A DNA stretch of 64,000 bases from Brienomyrus brachyistius (GCF_023856365.1 NC_064552.1:5397097-5461096); one strand, 5' to 3'; counted from the first letter of the stretch, positions 20,070-32,044 are shown. Numbers and translations: made by a program. Notes: generated by a model from the letters alone, not told the origin.

Positions 20070-21550
20070 TCTTGCAAATGTGAGTCAATGGAAATCCTCT
20101 AGGAGACACCAAGACTCTAAGTCTTGTGGCATCCAGTCTCAATCAACGAGAAGTATTTACCGTAGGCTATGCCATCCTTAAACTTCCAGAAGTCTTGATA
20201 TAATGGTATAGCATATAACGTAAGCTTGCATACATTAGCCTAAGGATACCACAGCGAAAATCTGTGAGTCTTATGTAGGTGCCAATATCAAACGGCTGTA
20301 TTTTTTTTATTTTTTGGCTTTTGTCTGTCGTTAATGTGCTTCCTTCTGCAGTGAAAAAATGGCAGCTTTTCCTCTGTGAAGCAGAGTCTCCTAAACACTT
20401 GAGACCTTCTTAAAATCTCTATAGTTTCACTCAGAGCCGAATGAGTTTGGGGTTTTGATGAGGTACCCAGTCCCAATGACGTCTGACACGTGACTGCGCG
20501 GATCCGTCTCGGTTAACCGTTGGTAGGCTTGGCTCTCACCAGCTCACGCTGGGTATTAAAAAGGGCCGTTCACAGTGTAGCTGTTTATTAAGCTACTTTT
20601 CTGAGCTTGCGGAACAGTTCTGGGTTCGTCTCGTTTCGCTTGCTTGAGTGATTGGCCGCCTCCCGCTGTTTCGGGAGTTTTGTTTTCTCTCTCGGCATGT
20701 CGGTACAGAATTTGTGCATCAGCCAAAATTTGCAGGCCTGAGTACCAAACTGCAAAAAAGAACGTCTTTGCAAAGAACAAGAAATGCCCCAATCACTAAT
20801 ATGTACAGCAAAAAGAGAATCTGGAGACATGTTTTAATGTAGACTGTTGAGCTGGGACAACGGATTAGTGAAATTGATGTGAATATTAAGGATTCCAGTC
20901 CTCAAGCCAACTGTACTTGAATTTCAAAGGTGGAAAGATAGGAATTTGTTCCTCAGAGTGATTTTTTACTTTAATAGCTTCTCCCTGTAGTTTTGCGCTA
21001 CAAGTCATAAAATGTCATTAATAGACATTGAACGCTAGCTACTATTATTCTACTGTCAAAAAGATGCCCAGCACATGGAGTCTTATATTTTAAAGATGGC
21101 TGGTGAATGAAATGGAAACCAGAAGACGCTAAAGTCTGGTAGCAAATGATGCTGTGAAGTAACGTGGAATTAACGTCATTTGAGTGTTTCGAGCGCAGGC
21201 ACTGGAGGTACTTGTGCGTGAAAGCGCCTGTGTCTCGATTGGTAAGTGAAAATGATGTACATTTTTTAATAAAGCGAATCCTAGACACTTGCTTAACACC
21301 GCGCGGTGCTGAGGTGGTTCACGCAGTCATTACATCGCCTGTAGACATCGCCTGAGTGAGTCATTAATCCAGAGGGCCGGCTGAAGAGGAAGTGGAGATG
21401 GCAGAGCTGAAATAGACTGACTGAGCTTTCATTCTCGTACGTCGGGCAAGCCCAAACGTCGGCGGTGTATCTGATGGTAAAACATATACCAGCACCGTGT
21501 AATCCTGAGCACTCCTGTTGCTAAAGTGATCCGGACAGCCTCTTTTTCTC
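20070..21550. other. Unassigned sequence with one CRE/E-box cluster
   Basis: No gene is recognised. A TGACGTC CRE-type word at 20477-20483 lies next to CACGTGAC at 20487-20494, in a small CpG-rich patch (20470-20530). Otherwise the stretch is featureless, with short overlapping open frames. Confidence 0.4.
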
Positions 21551-21559
21551 CCTGTCCTC

Positions 21560-22170
21560 TTCCGTTTGCACTATCCAATTAATTTGTACCCACCGAAATA
21601 TCGAACAGCGTAAAGCAGAGACTCATAAATATATTTAATTGTCTGCCAAGGAGAGCAGAATTATAACTTCCCTTTTGTGGCTTTTCGACTATGGCCTGTG
21701 CCTAATATCAGTGGGATAATTGTAATTCATAATGTAGAATGTGTAGTCACTTGAAACAACTTGACATTTTCACACAAACAAAGGACATTAACAATACTCT
21801 TGGGGATATGGTTCACGGAGGCAGGATATTAATATAACTTATGGTCTGCAGCGTTTCCTTGTTTTGGTCACACCAAGGGCTGCAGCTTCCAAAGAGGCTG
21901 TACAATTAAAGGATGTCTATTATGGAGCAGCAGACCCTGCTCAGATGTTCCTCACATGGGGTCTTTCCTTATTATAACACTTAAGTGCTCATACGGTGCG
22001 ACCGAAATTACTGTTCTCCCATTTGTGGATGCTCACTTGTGCTCGAGCCATTAAATGGGCGCGTAAGCTCCGACTGTAAACGGTCACCCGAAATCGGAAG
22101 GCATGTTTCGATTTGGTTCTATCGCAACACTCGGAAATTCAGTTCCCTGTCAAGTTTTTTGGTTGCCGAA
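21560..22170. promoter_or_regulatory. Strong candidate conserved enhancer block
   Basis: CAATTAAT lies at 21576-21583 and TCATAAA at 21623-21629, followed by TTTAATTG. An ACAAACAAAGG (SOX/TCF-type) word lies near 21774 and TACAATTAAAGG near 21901. About 600 bp is free of repeats and of convincing coding frames, with scattered CpGs. Confidence 0.45.
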
Positions 22171-22174
22171 TGAG

Positions 22175-23080
22175 TGACTGAAGAAACCTGGCTCAGAATC
22201 GAGGCTCAGGAACATTAACATCATTAGTTTGACAGTGGCAGCATTTGATTGAGAGACGTTTATTCTTGTCTAGATCTGTGATAAAAGCAAATGGTTCAGT
22301 GTGTTAAATATAGTGAAGTTCTGGTTCTCTTTATTAGCGCAGGTGGTTTGGGTGAAACTTAATGCTAAATCGCACTCAAATGCTAAATCGGAAAAACGTG
22401 GAATAAATCCCACACACATATATATATATATTTCTGGCTAAAATTCAGGCCCTGTCCACATGCAGATGTTTCGAAATACGCTTAACGCTAATATTTTTTT
22501 CTGGATTACCTCACCCAGATACTATGTTAAGTTCCACTCTGTCTCAGTGATGTAATCACAGAGAGTGGGCCTGTTTAGCCAATATATCAGTCAGAGGAAA
22601 GGGAGCATATTCCTCAGGTCAGAACGCCAGATTGCCAGTCTGCTGACCCCTAAAACTAAGGGGTTACAAGTTCAAAGACCAGCTGTCGGAGCCACGTCTG
22701 TCTGTGAGCCCCAACTCCGGTCCCCCGGGAAACCCAGTAGGATCACTTCCCCTCTGCTACAGGAGGAGCCCCATCAGAGCACCCATATGTACTTAGTAAA
22801 TTGTTTATCGGATTTCTCATGTGCAATACGGTGGGAAATGCATGCATGCTTGCAGGAGGCGTCCTACAATCTCACGAAGAACGGTCGCCCTCTTTCCACA
22901 ACAGCTTGGCCTTATAGTGGAGCAAAGGAAGGCAGCGGCCGAGAACTGATCCTGCGTTACAGGAAACACCAGTGATCGCAGATGATCTTGGCATTTTGTT
23001 GATAAACTGACACACAGAAAATGTGAATTTTCAATTTTTTCAGGAAATTCCACTATGAATACCTCCAGCAGCGGTTCAGC
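22175..23080. other. Unassigned sequence with short (TA)n
   Basis: (CA)n(TA)n lies at 22411-22432. GGCCCTGTCCACATG at about 22449 resembles the start of a repeat family common in fish, but it cannot be followed far. The 136-codon frame at 22565-22975 is not recognised. Confidence 0.4.
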
Positions 23081-23083
23081 TAA

Positions 23084-23085
<2 letters not shown>

Positions 23086-23174
<89 letters not shown>
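23086..23174. repeat. (CT)n(TA)n compound microsatellite
   Basis: About 18 CT units (23086-23122) join about 26 TA units (23123-23174) without interruption. The minus-strand frame across it reads Ile-Tyr then Arg-Glu repeats and is an artefact. Confidence 0.95.
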
Positions 23175-23178
<4 letters not shown>

Positions 23179-23239
23179 GATTTAACAGCATATATAAGCA
23201 ACAAGTGGATATTAACAGCGTAACAGCATGTGGTTTATT

Positions 23240-23415
23240 GTTATTTAATTGCTTTGATCGTGCTTTTATCCTATGCAGCTTTTGACTCATTTATATGAAT
23301 ATTTTAGCAGAATGGTTTAGATCTCTCAGGGGTATAACAGCAGATTTCATCTGGGACCTGAACCATCACCTCACTGAAAGTACAAGTCCTTGTCCTGAAC
23401 CATTTTACCCAGTGC
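23240..23415 (-). mobile_element. Near full-length tRNA-derived SINE
   Basis: Read on the minus strand, a tRNA-like head contains a B-box-like GGTTCAGGTCC (complement at 23354-23364). The body GCTGTTATACCCCTGAGAGA follows, and the tail has decayed AAAAGC...AATTAAAT sequence. It lies about 65 bp from the compound microsatellite. I recognise the body as a common teleost SINE. The exact family name is not assigned. Confidence 0.7.
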
Positions 23416-23429
23416 TGTGGTTTATGAAG

Positions 23430-24225
23430 TGACACTGGCATTATTCCAGTTGCCCTTTGCAGACCTGAATACACAGGACAGTGTTGAATCACAGCAGTAC
23501 GGTTTAATCAGATGTTCGCTAGGATTAACTACTGTACAATTATTGCCCTGCGAGATCGGGGTCACCTCTGCCTTCACCTTTTTGTTAGATGTTTTTCTTC
23601 TTGAAGAAACAATCTAAATACGTTTAGATGCTAATTCAGGTCTCCTCCATGGGGAAAACTGCTTAATTTGGTCAGATTTTTGGAAAGCATACCTGTGGAA
23701 TATTCTCTCGAAAATGTGCGATCGTAGTTCTCTGTAATGTCTCTGTAGAGTAACCAGACTGGTAATCGTTGGCATAGCTAGGCAGCAAAAACAGTACTGT
23801 TGGAGTCCTGCAATACTCAAAATAATTATGGTGGATGTGACCACAAGATATCTTCAAATATTGTGATTAGAATTGTAACTGACATACATAGATACATGCC
23901 CTGAACTTTTAACAGATCAATTTCACTGAAGTAATAATAAGGGACCCAATCAAAATCTACAAAAACCCTTTGCAGTGCATTTCCAGTGCCTTAACTAGTT
24001 TCCTACCTGCTAGTTCCTTTCTAAGCAAGTAGTTACTTTACTTCTCCAAGGACATGGCGGTTTAATAGTCTCTCTCTGTAGTGAGAATATACCACTTTAT
24101 CTTTCCTTTCAAAGGCTTTTTTAATGTTCCTCGTTTAAAACCATTTAATATTAAACATTTTTTATCCCTCAAAATGGAATAAAAACAGTTATTAGTATTC
24201 CTACAGCTAAGGAACCACTTTCACA
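23430..24225. other. Unassigned non-coding sequence
   Basis: No gene, repeat family or enhancer-like block is recognised. Small open frames at 23417-23857 overlap on both strands. Confidence 0.5.
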
Positions 24226-24229
24226 TTGA

Positions 24230-24830
24230 ACTTATCTTTTATAGAGACCGTAATATTAGCATAAGTGCAAGCCGAATTAACTGTCACCATGGTTCGCCTT
24301 CTTAAAATGTTTAACTATTGATGTCGAGCTCACATAAATATACGCTTCAATTACTGAAATCACGCCTGATTGTCCCGTGAACAGGGGGAGAAGCCGTGAA
24401 CGGCCCGCATTGACTTCTCAGGAACGTTAGCGCACGCGACGCGGATTCAGAAGGTGCAGCTTCCCCTAGTACCATGAAAGAAGACGCTGTGGTGTTTGTC
24501 TGCCTTTGCCCCGAAGGGACCTGTCCTATTCCACAGGCTACCGAACTTTCCGCAGAAGCTATCAAACATTAACGGCAGTAGTATTTCCAGTGTAATTAAG
24601 CATTAATTACTTCCACATGTTAATAGACTTTTGGAGAGAGTCCCCCCCTCTTTATAAGCTATTGTTGCCGTGCCTGAAATAATTTCCAAGTGATCATTTT
24701 CCCGGATATCAAAATGTGAATAATTATGCACTAATTAAGCAAGTAGGGCCTGCTCCAGGAGTTAAGGCTGCATTAATTTGAATGTTTTTACAGTTCTTTA
24801 AATTACGGGCAACGCACACACTTGGCAAAG
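24230..24830. promoter_or_regulatory. Strong candidate conserved enhancer, TAATTA-rich
   Basis: TAATTA lies at 24593-24598, 24604-24609, 24721-24726 and 24732-24737, arranged as two close pairs 11 bp apart in each case. The second pair brackets ATGCAC. CpG-rich stretches lie between the A/T blocks (24360-24550). The sequence is repeat-free with no coding signal. Two equally spaced homeodomain pairs are unlikely by chance in this composition. Confidence 0.5.
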
Positions 24831-24983
24831 ACTCCCCTAACCTACTCCCGCGCTCAAGGTCAGAGTGAGTTTGCTACGTCCCCCTGTTCTTTGGCTGAAG
24901 CCAGCGCCTGCATCGATCACCCTGACACACGTTTAACTCTCCGTCTGCATGTGTTCTCACTTCCTTAGTTATTAACTGCATTA

Positions 24984-25000
24984 AATATATATATATATAT
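24984..25000. repeat. Short (TA)n microsatellite
   Basis: About eight TA units, followed by a T run near 25010. Confidence 0.8.
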
Positions 25001-25004
25001 TTGT

Positions 25005-25990
25005 TTAACCTTTTTTTTTTTCTGTGTTTCCTGAATGTCTGTGGTACTCCCTTCTCCCACACACATATTCCCACGCAGCCTCTTGACATCATATGGAGAA
25101 CACACAGGCCTTTTCCCTCCGCGACTGTCGATAAATAGGACTTGCGTTTGTTTTAATAAGAACTGTGTTACATTATACTCTGAATGTAAATTTCATCCGC
25201 GGAGTTTACTCGGTGAATTCTAACCAAAACGAACAATTTTTGGTAAGCGCGGCGATTTTTCAGGGAGGCAGAGGCTGGTATGTCTGCCTTCCACGTAACC
25301 TACTTTGTGTCCATGAGTACATTCTCGTTAATTAGGTCTGAGACGGAATCTTAAAAAAAAAACAAAAGTCGTCTTTTTTTTCCATTGGAGCAGGGGCCTG
25401 CCAATCAAAGCACAGCACATCTGAGTGGCTGTTACTGTGGGCTGAGAAATAAAACTGAAAAGCTAAGGAGGCTGGCTGATGAGGTGAGATGGCAGTTGCA
25501 CTTTGACGCATGGACTAGTAAATGTGTCACCCCCCCGTATGTTAACGTTATAACTGTGAGTCTAACGTTTGTGCACATCCTGCCAAGAAGCTATTTTGGA
25601 TCATGTCCACAGACTCTGAAGCCACTGATACGAGAGACTGGAAACAGGCCTGCTGAACCTGGTTTATTAGCAAAAGTGCATTATCCGGATAATTTATTTC
25701 CTGTACAAGGTAACTGCATATTATATGCAGTATATTATCTGTATATACTGAGTTATATAAATGACATCTTCTATAAAACACAATGCTTACATACAGATTT
25801 GAGTGGTGACCTGTTGTGTGTGTGTGTGAGGTTTGTGTTACTCTTCTTTAAGGCATGGGGTGCAGCTCTGCCAGGATGTGTGAGATCTTTTATGATTTAA
25901 TCATAAGCCACCCTCAGAGTCACATGGAGGCACATAAAAAGCTCTCGTCTGCCGCCGTTTCCCTGCATTTTTTACTGTCTTTGGTAGGTT
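25005..25990. other. Unassigned sequence with long but unrecognised open frame
   Basis: A 171-codon plus frame (25385-25900) has normal complexity, but I find no domain, motif or family likeness. It contains a GT-repeat-derived segment near its end. No flanking splice sites stand out, so it is not called as a gene. Confidence 0.4.
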
Positions 25991-25991
25991 A

Positions 25992-26052
25992 GTCAATCCA
26001 TCCAGCCATTCATCCATCCGCCTTATAGTCGCTTAACCATACAAGGTCACTG
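25992..26052. mobile_element. CATCCATC-type repeat fragment
   Basis: CAATCCATCCAGCCATTCAT followed by CCATCCGCCTTATAGTCGCT and ACAAGGTCACTGAG matches the 5' part of the CATCCATC fish repeat seen at 5258. Confidence 0.6.
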
Positions 26053-26087
26053 AGAGGTTAGTCAAACCTGAAGAGCAAATCTACAAA

Positions 26088-26114
26088 ATGCACACGTGCA
26101 CAGACACATATGCA

Positions 26115-26155
<41 letters not shown>

Positions 26156-26540
26156 GCAGACACACACACACATATGCACACACACACATATGCAGACACA
26201 CACGTGCACACACACACACACCTATGCAGACACACACACACCTATGCAGACACACACGTGCACACACACACACACACACATATGCAGACACACACGTGCA
26301 CACACACGCATCCATAAATACACAGACACACACACACACGTGAATATTAACAAGTGCACACACACGCATCTATAAATATACACACACCCATAAATATACA
26401 CACACACACTCACCCATAAATGTGTTTACACACTCACACACACACCCATATACGAAGCCATAACTATGTACACACACACCCATAAATTTACACACTCACG
26501 CACGCACACACTCATGCACACACACAGACACACACACATG
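26088..26540. repeat. (CA)n-rich minisatellite with CACGTG words
   Basis: About 450 bp of CA repeats is interspersed with CATATGCAGACAC modules. CACGTG E-boxes lie at 26093, 26201, 26255, 26293 and 26337. His/Thr-rich and Cys/Val-rich open frames on both strands are repeat artefacts. The 3' part is looser, with CCATAAATAT modules. Confidence 0.9.
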
Positions 26541-26544
26541 TGTA

Positions 26545-27955
26545 TATAGTATGGTTGCTTTTATTACGAGTTTCTTGAAAGCCATGAATGTTATAATTGT
26601 CGCGCCAGCACTCAAGCACATACGTCGCACTTCAGTCTGAGATCCAAGAGCGTGACACGTGATACATCTGACAGACTCATATAAATCACTGAATAATCGT
26701 GCGTGGACGTCCGGCGTTTGCCGTGCCAACCTGTCTCACCTCTGCCTCTGTCTGATCAGATGTATCACAGGTGAATACCACCCCCCCCCCCCCAAACACC
26801 CCCCCCCTCCCCCTTGACAATGGCATAGCCCGCAGAGTGATTTCCTGAATCAATGCACATAAACGCTGGAGACGAAAAACATTTCAGCAGCTGTCTTTTA
26901 GATCCAGCAGTTTCCGCTTAACTTGTGAAGTTCACACAAATTATAAATGTTGTGGTATGATAATGCAGGTGAACTACTTTCCTTGGAAACCCGAATCGCT
27001 TCCTAACTAAACATCAGTCTCTCCACTTATCCCCCCCCCCCCCCCTCCAACATGCACAGACTCCGTCTACATCTCCATGATGTTTTTTTTTCTTTTTGGA
27101 AAACAAAGGGCCAGTTCTTTGTTCGAGGACCATGTAATGTAGTGTAGTTTCTGTCAGACGCACGGGAAAACGTCCAGTAATAAATACAATAAGGTGTCTG
27201 TTATCCACTTAAGGAATCACTGGTTTGTTTTATTCAAAACTTATTTTCTTAAATTGAGGGGAACAATAGTTTGGGATACACTCTTTTTTTAAATTTTAAA
27301 AGTCAGATTGAATGTAAAAAAATTAACGATATATATGATTAAAAAATGTTTAAATATGTATTTTACATTGATTTCTTTTGTACTAGTTACAAACTTTCGT
27401 ACTAGCTATAAACACAATAATGGTAACAGTTATACAAATGCTGCGATGAGTATTTTTAATTTATTAATTTATTACTGGTGGTAATTTAGTAAATTATACG
27501 TTTTAAACTGTCAAGATTATATTAAAATTAATGCACAATATATGTATTGTTCAGAGGAATTGTATAATCACTGGCAGCAACAGGGAGAATAATCACACCA
27601 CTGTAAATGGGAAATTGCCTGTTGAATGTTCTTATGCAACATTACAACACTGCATTGTCGCGTAATCGATGGTTGTCATTGTCTATTCGGTAAGTGCTTT
27701 GTACCCTCAGATGTGTGGGGTGTCTGCTGTCATTGTCCCTGTGCCTTGTTGCACATGCTTTTTTGTAGGCTCTGGCAGGCCTGCCTTTCTTTCAGGCAGG
27801 CCGTCACTTAACTGGACGCTGTTCGTTTTTCTCATCCGTCGCGAGTTTCACACTGCATCAGGAAGTGGAGACGGGCACTATTAAACGGATTTTTTTTTTT
27901 TGCTTCGGAAACCTGTCAAATCTCGCAGCAAGGAAGCAGGACTGCTTCTGGGAAC
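26545..27955. other. Unassigned sequence with C tracts
   Basis: C13 lies at 26781-26793, C9 at 26799-26807 and C15 at 27031-27045. A/T-rich sequence fills 27230-27560. A perfect 9-bp hairpin has arms 27778-27786 and 27794-27802. No gene is recognised. Confidence 0.5.
27031..27045. repeat. Poly-C tract, 15 bp
   Basis: Fifteen consecutive C. Confidence 0.9.
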
Positions 27956-27961
27956 TGAGGT

Positions 27962-28024
27962 GCGTGTGTGTGTGTGTGGTGGTAGTGATGGGGGGGGGGG
28001 GGGTTGCGGGAGGGGGGCGGGGGG
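27962..28024 (+). repeat. (GT)n plus G-rich tract with G-quadruplex potential
   Basis: A short (GT)n is followed by G14 (27990-28003) and then, after TTGC, three further G runs separated by single bases. This satisfies the usual G-quadruplex pattern on the plus strand. Confidence 0.8.
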
Positions 28025-28029
28025 AAGAG

Positions 28030-28850
28030 AATGTGGAGGGTGGAGCTGAAGGTGCAAAAAATAGTATTTCAGTGCTGATAAATGAGGTCTTTCCCGACTG
28101 CATATGGTATGCGTTTTAAAGTGGCTCCCCCCGGCCCCTGCACCACAGAGCCATCCTTCATGATGAACGGAGGACCTTTTCCCTCATGCGGGGGCCCTTC
28201 GCGTTGCCAGGCAGCTGCCAGCCAGCGGCGTGCAGGGAGCCCCACGGATGTGTCCGGGCGCCGTACAACTGTCGCTGGCACCAGTGGTCCAGTTGCCAGT
28301 CTGCACTGATGCTGTTCCTCTCTCTCTCTTTATTTACTGATAGATGCATCTTTAAAACATACCCGAAAGATTATTATTGGTTGTCCCCAGAATGAGTCCC
28401 ACTGCATTATCAACGTCGTCGAATTGCACGGTGTTCAGTGTTGGAGCTGGAGTTTTCGTATATTGCTATTGTACTGCGGGGTTTCTTGTCCTCTTATCCA
28501 AAGAGTTAAAAATCCAGGACTTTGGTGTTGGTGCTTTCTGACCCCGCGAGTGGAAGCCACTGCCCTCTAGAGACGGGTCGGTTTTTGTGCCTGTTGGCCT
28601 TGCCGTGTTTAAACTGGCAGAGGCCTGCCGAGCTCCTCGCTAAAGCCAGGCAGCTAATTCCTTGGGATAACCTTGTGGATTCAGTTAGAGGGACAGTGCG
28701 CTGCAGATTAAGGTTAAATCTCTCCATGCCTCTCCATCATTCCTCTGCTTCCACCCTGGGTTTGTTTGTTTCATCGAAGTATTTTAGTCGGCGAACGGCG
28801 ACGGAGTTTGTTTCTCTGGCTCTTTCAGCCTCACCTGCGTTTCCTCTAAT
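28030..28850. other. Unassigned sequence
   Basis: Moderate G+C and several overlapping open frames (for example 28522-29037, which runs into the GT repeat). None resembles a known protein and no splice signals stand out. Confidence 0.4.
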
Positions 28851-28851
28851 G

Positions 28852-28853
<2 letters not shown>

Positions 28854-28894
<41 letters not shown>
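28854..28894. repeat. (GT)n microsatellite
   Basis: About 20 perfect GT units followed by a G-rich stretch. Confidence 0.95.
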
Positions 28895-28896
<2 letters not shown>

Positions 28897-28899
28897 AGG

Positions 28900-29225
28900 G
28901 GGGGTCCATCTCTGGACTGCGTGACCCAGAAATGTGAGAATTGCCCGGCAAGCCCACAGCTAACTGCCTCTCCTGTCACGGAATTACGTTATGTGGGTCA
29001 GCATTTATTAGCGAATCATTTGTCATCCCCTACGTGAAGCAGAAGGGAGTGAATAGTTCTTTGCGACAGATGCGTCTGTTCTACTATTTAGGGTGGGTAC
29101 TTAGGAAGATGCCTGTGTGGTTATTTTCATAGGGTAAACGTATCGTATTTACATGTCATAATGTGACTGGGTGTCTGTAATAGAGAGAGTGTCCAAACTG
29201 TGCCACACATGTCAACCCCAACACC
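28900..29225. other. Unassigned sequence
   Basis: No gene, element or clear regulatory cluster is recognised. Confidence 0.45.
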
Positions 29226-29229
29226 CGGC

Positions 29230-29610
29230 CTGCTACCTTCGGCCATTGATCAGCCCTTTTAGCCTCATGGATCCGTTAATCTCCCCAATTAATAAAAGCC
29301 AGGAGGCCCAACTGGTTTCACGTCGTCCTCGTTTAAACCCACATTAATTACCATAAAAAAAAATGTAAATGGTAAAAGACGTCGGAAGGAGGGCAACAAA
29401 GCGGGCGTTTGATTCCAGGGGAGTCTGGAATCGTCTAGAATCTTAGCTGCTTGTCCCTTGCAGCAACATGTTATTTGAACATTAATCACGATGAAGCCGT
29501 TGCAGAGACAAAGGTGCACCGGGCTGAGAAAATATACATTAGCCAATCGATAAATAAATATGAACGCGCACATTAACTTTTGTGAAGATAAAATAAAAAA
29601 TAAACACAGC
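29230..29610. promoter_or_regulatory. Strong candidate conserved enhancer block
   Basis: CCAATTAATAAAAG lies at 29285-29298 and ATTAATTACC near 29343. Further words (GAACATTAATCACG, CCAATCGATAAATAAATATG) lie between 29470 and 29560. CpGs are retained and repeats are absent. The minus-strand frame at 29289-29573 is unrecognised. Confidence 0.45.
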
Positions 29611-29619
29611 TGCCCCTGT

Positions 29620-31410
29620 CTGATTCAAGCTAATGAATGTGGTATAAAGTTGGATCACATCGATGTAAAATATGTCTTCTCATGTCAAACAGTGACTGCC
29701 AGTAGCCTGAAAGGAATTCCAAGCACCGGTGCCGGTCGTATATATATCATCAACGAAATCATAAAATAAACACATTAAAATGAATGACGGACTGAGCGCC
29801 GCGCAACATTTGTAAAATCACTTTTCAGGTTGGGGGTACGGGGCGGATTTATGATAAGACGGCCCACGTGTTATTCATATACGTTTGATTACAAGTTATA
29901 TGTAACCACAGGCAAGTCCAGGGTTATCCTGGCCTTTGGTGGAAACCATTTCCTGGACTGGGAACAGCCTGTGCAACCCCAGATTTTATAGCGCAACAAA
30001 CTCCGGGAAATATAGAACACTGGGTGTCCCGAGGTCTGTAAACAGGGAATAACCTTTGCCTAATTTTTCTTTTGCACAGTAAATTTTAAAAATAGTGAAT
30101 ACAAAAATGGCACCAGAGAATGAACAGTGCCACAGGATAGATGGTGGGGGCCATTCGCGGCTTGATATTAATACCGCGCGGAGCAGGAGGTTCAAAGTGA
30201 GATTACGGCAAAGTGTTATTTTAGGGAGCTATTAAAATAACAAAAAGAAGCGTCAGTATCTGGTGCCGCTCAGAAGGGTGTACGAGAGGTGTTGCTTTAT
30301 TTTTTTATAAACCGCTCTTGCGTTAATTGGAGCGGCAAGGTTTGTTTTCATCTTTCCAATTGACCCGCAGACCTGGGAAGAGGGGCCGTAAGCAATGAAG
30401 AGTACTGACATGAGGATGACTGTCGGGGTCCAGGGCGAAGGCGAGGGAACAGATGCTCACTGCACCCTTGTCTACGCTCCGAGGTCAGAGTTCATGTCAG
30501 GAGGCGGTCGGCCTACGCTATTCCCGAATCCTGCGTGGAGTCCGCCGGCGTCCCTAGATGTCACCAGGTTTTCCCTGGTCCGGTGAAGGGTGGCCGCATC
30601 ACCCCTGCAGAATCGCAGACTGTTTGCCTTAAGCAGTGTCCACGGCGTGAACAGGCGGCAGCGAGGAGGCCGCTCGTCCCTCCATTACGAAGCCGGAGAG
30701 GCGGGATCCCGTGCCTTTTTAGTATCATTTTTATGTGTAAGTCTTCATTCCCTCAGTGAGGAAGCTTTATTGCTCATTATGTGTGGGGCCGCGGTAAAAC
30801 GACAGATGATTTATTGGAAGCCAAAAACTCGGCTTCAGTAGCGGACATTTTTATCCCTCTACAGCTCTAACTGTCAGCCCCTCCTCACAGCCGGGCCAGT
30901 AGCACCGACAACAACCTAACTACCGCACCTGAGCGCGAGATGCGGGCAGGCGACTGCGGAACATTCTAGAAATGCTCTAGTAGAGTTTCAGCCTATATGT
31001 CAATCATTTTTTATACAATTAACGTTATATTGTTCATTAATAAACCCTACAAATGTATTTTGTCCCTAATTGTGTGTGCGGTTGGCATAAACAAAAAAGG
31101 TTTGAAGTACATTTAATTATTAGCGCATAATCCATTAATTTGAAATGAACATAATTTAACATTATCACATATATGGACAGTTCTTTTTACTGGCTATAGA
31201 AATACACCTGACCTACTGTAATTATACTTCAATGCTGCCTCATAAATATATTATCACATACAGACATAAACACAAATGAGGTGCCTGTGTACTGAATCAG
31301 GTTAAACACAATGAAAACAAATGATAAAATAAGAATGGAAATAACAGCATCAGATCTTCTGACAAATTACACAGCACCTATAATCACAAACACAAGGTTA
31401 GTTTTCATGG
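29620..31410. other. Unassigned sequence with CpG-rich middle
   Basis: CpG-rich sequence at about 30420-30720 and 30880-30965 is flanked by A/T-rich DNA. No coding frame is recognised. The 30960-31400 part is strongly A/T-rich with no element ends. Confidence 0.4.
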
Positions 31411-31419
31411 CTTTATAAA

Positions 31420-31830
31420 GCAGGACCAACCTTTGGTAATGTCATTTAATAAGGGTCTTTTCTAATCCCAAGTGGTTAATAAAGACAGCTGCTTCAAATT
31501 TATAAGGAGATGCCATACCCGTCTTAATTATTGGACAGAAGTTTCCCGATAATGAATATTTTATTTTGGTCGACATTCTTCTGCACCATAAATTATGCCA
31601 CCGCTGTGCAGGCGATGCAGTGAATCATTATGTCCAGGTAAATACCAGGATGATGACATAATTGGTCGCTGGGAGTGCAGGACAACCCCTGCAAAATGTT
31701 AGCCAGGTAAGAGAGGACGCCTTATAATTCATTACGCGCGACCATGTCCGCCGGAGATATTTATCATGCTCGAAACCAAACTGAAGGCCCATCTCGTGTT
31801 CAGCTTATTATGTCATTCCACTTAAACAGA
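31420..31830. promoter_or_regulatory. Strong candidate conserved enhancer block
   Basis: TAATTATTGG lies at 31525-31534 and the near-palindrome CATAAATTATG at 31587-31597. GACATAATTGG follows near 31655 and a CpG-rich stretch with AATTCATTACGCGCG lies near 31726. About 400 bp is repeat-free with mixed A/T words and CpGs, and there is no coding signal. Confidence 0.5.
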
Positions 31831-31991
31831 AACATTCGTTCCCGGGACCTGGGGAAGCCTTTCGCATATTTTAAAATCCCTCCTGTTCTCTGTCCCTGCA
31901 CTTTCATTTTTCAGACGTAATGTTTTCAAGATTCCGAAATTAATTTTAATTTGGAACTGCCCTGCCTGTGACTCGAACCGGCTGTTCCAAT

Positions 31992-32044
31992 GGGGGGGAG
32001 GGGGGGGGGCATCCAACAGACCCCCCCCCCCAAAAAAAAAAAAA
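31992..32044. repeat. G-tract, C-tract and A-tract cluster
   Basis: G7-A-G10 (31992-32009) is followed by C11 (32021-32031) and a run of 13 A (32032-32044). The G and C runs are complementary and could pair as a hairpin of up to about 10 bp. Confidence 0.85.

Noticed and set aside
22620..22690. Possible tRNA-like segment (GGGGTTACAAGTTCAAAGACC region)
   Set aside because: The B-box consensus is poor and no SINE body or tail follows.
22817..23290. 157-codon frame with Ile-Tyr and Arg-Glu repeats
   Set aside because: Direct translation of the (CT)n(TA)n microsatellite.
25385..25900. 171-codon plus-strand frame of normal complexity
   Set aside because: No recognisable domain, no splice-site support, and it runs through a GT repeat at its 3' end. 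Kept as unassigned sequence.
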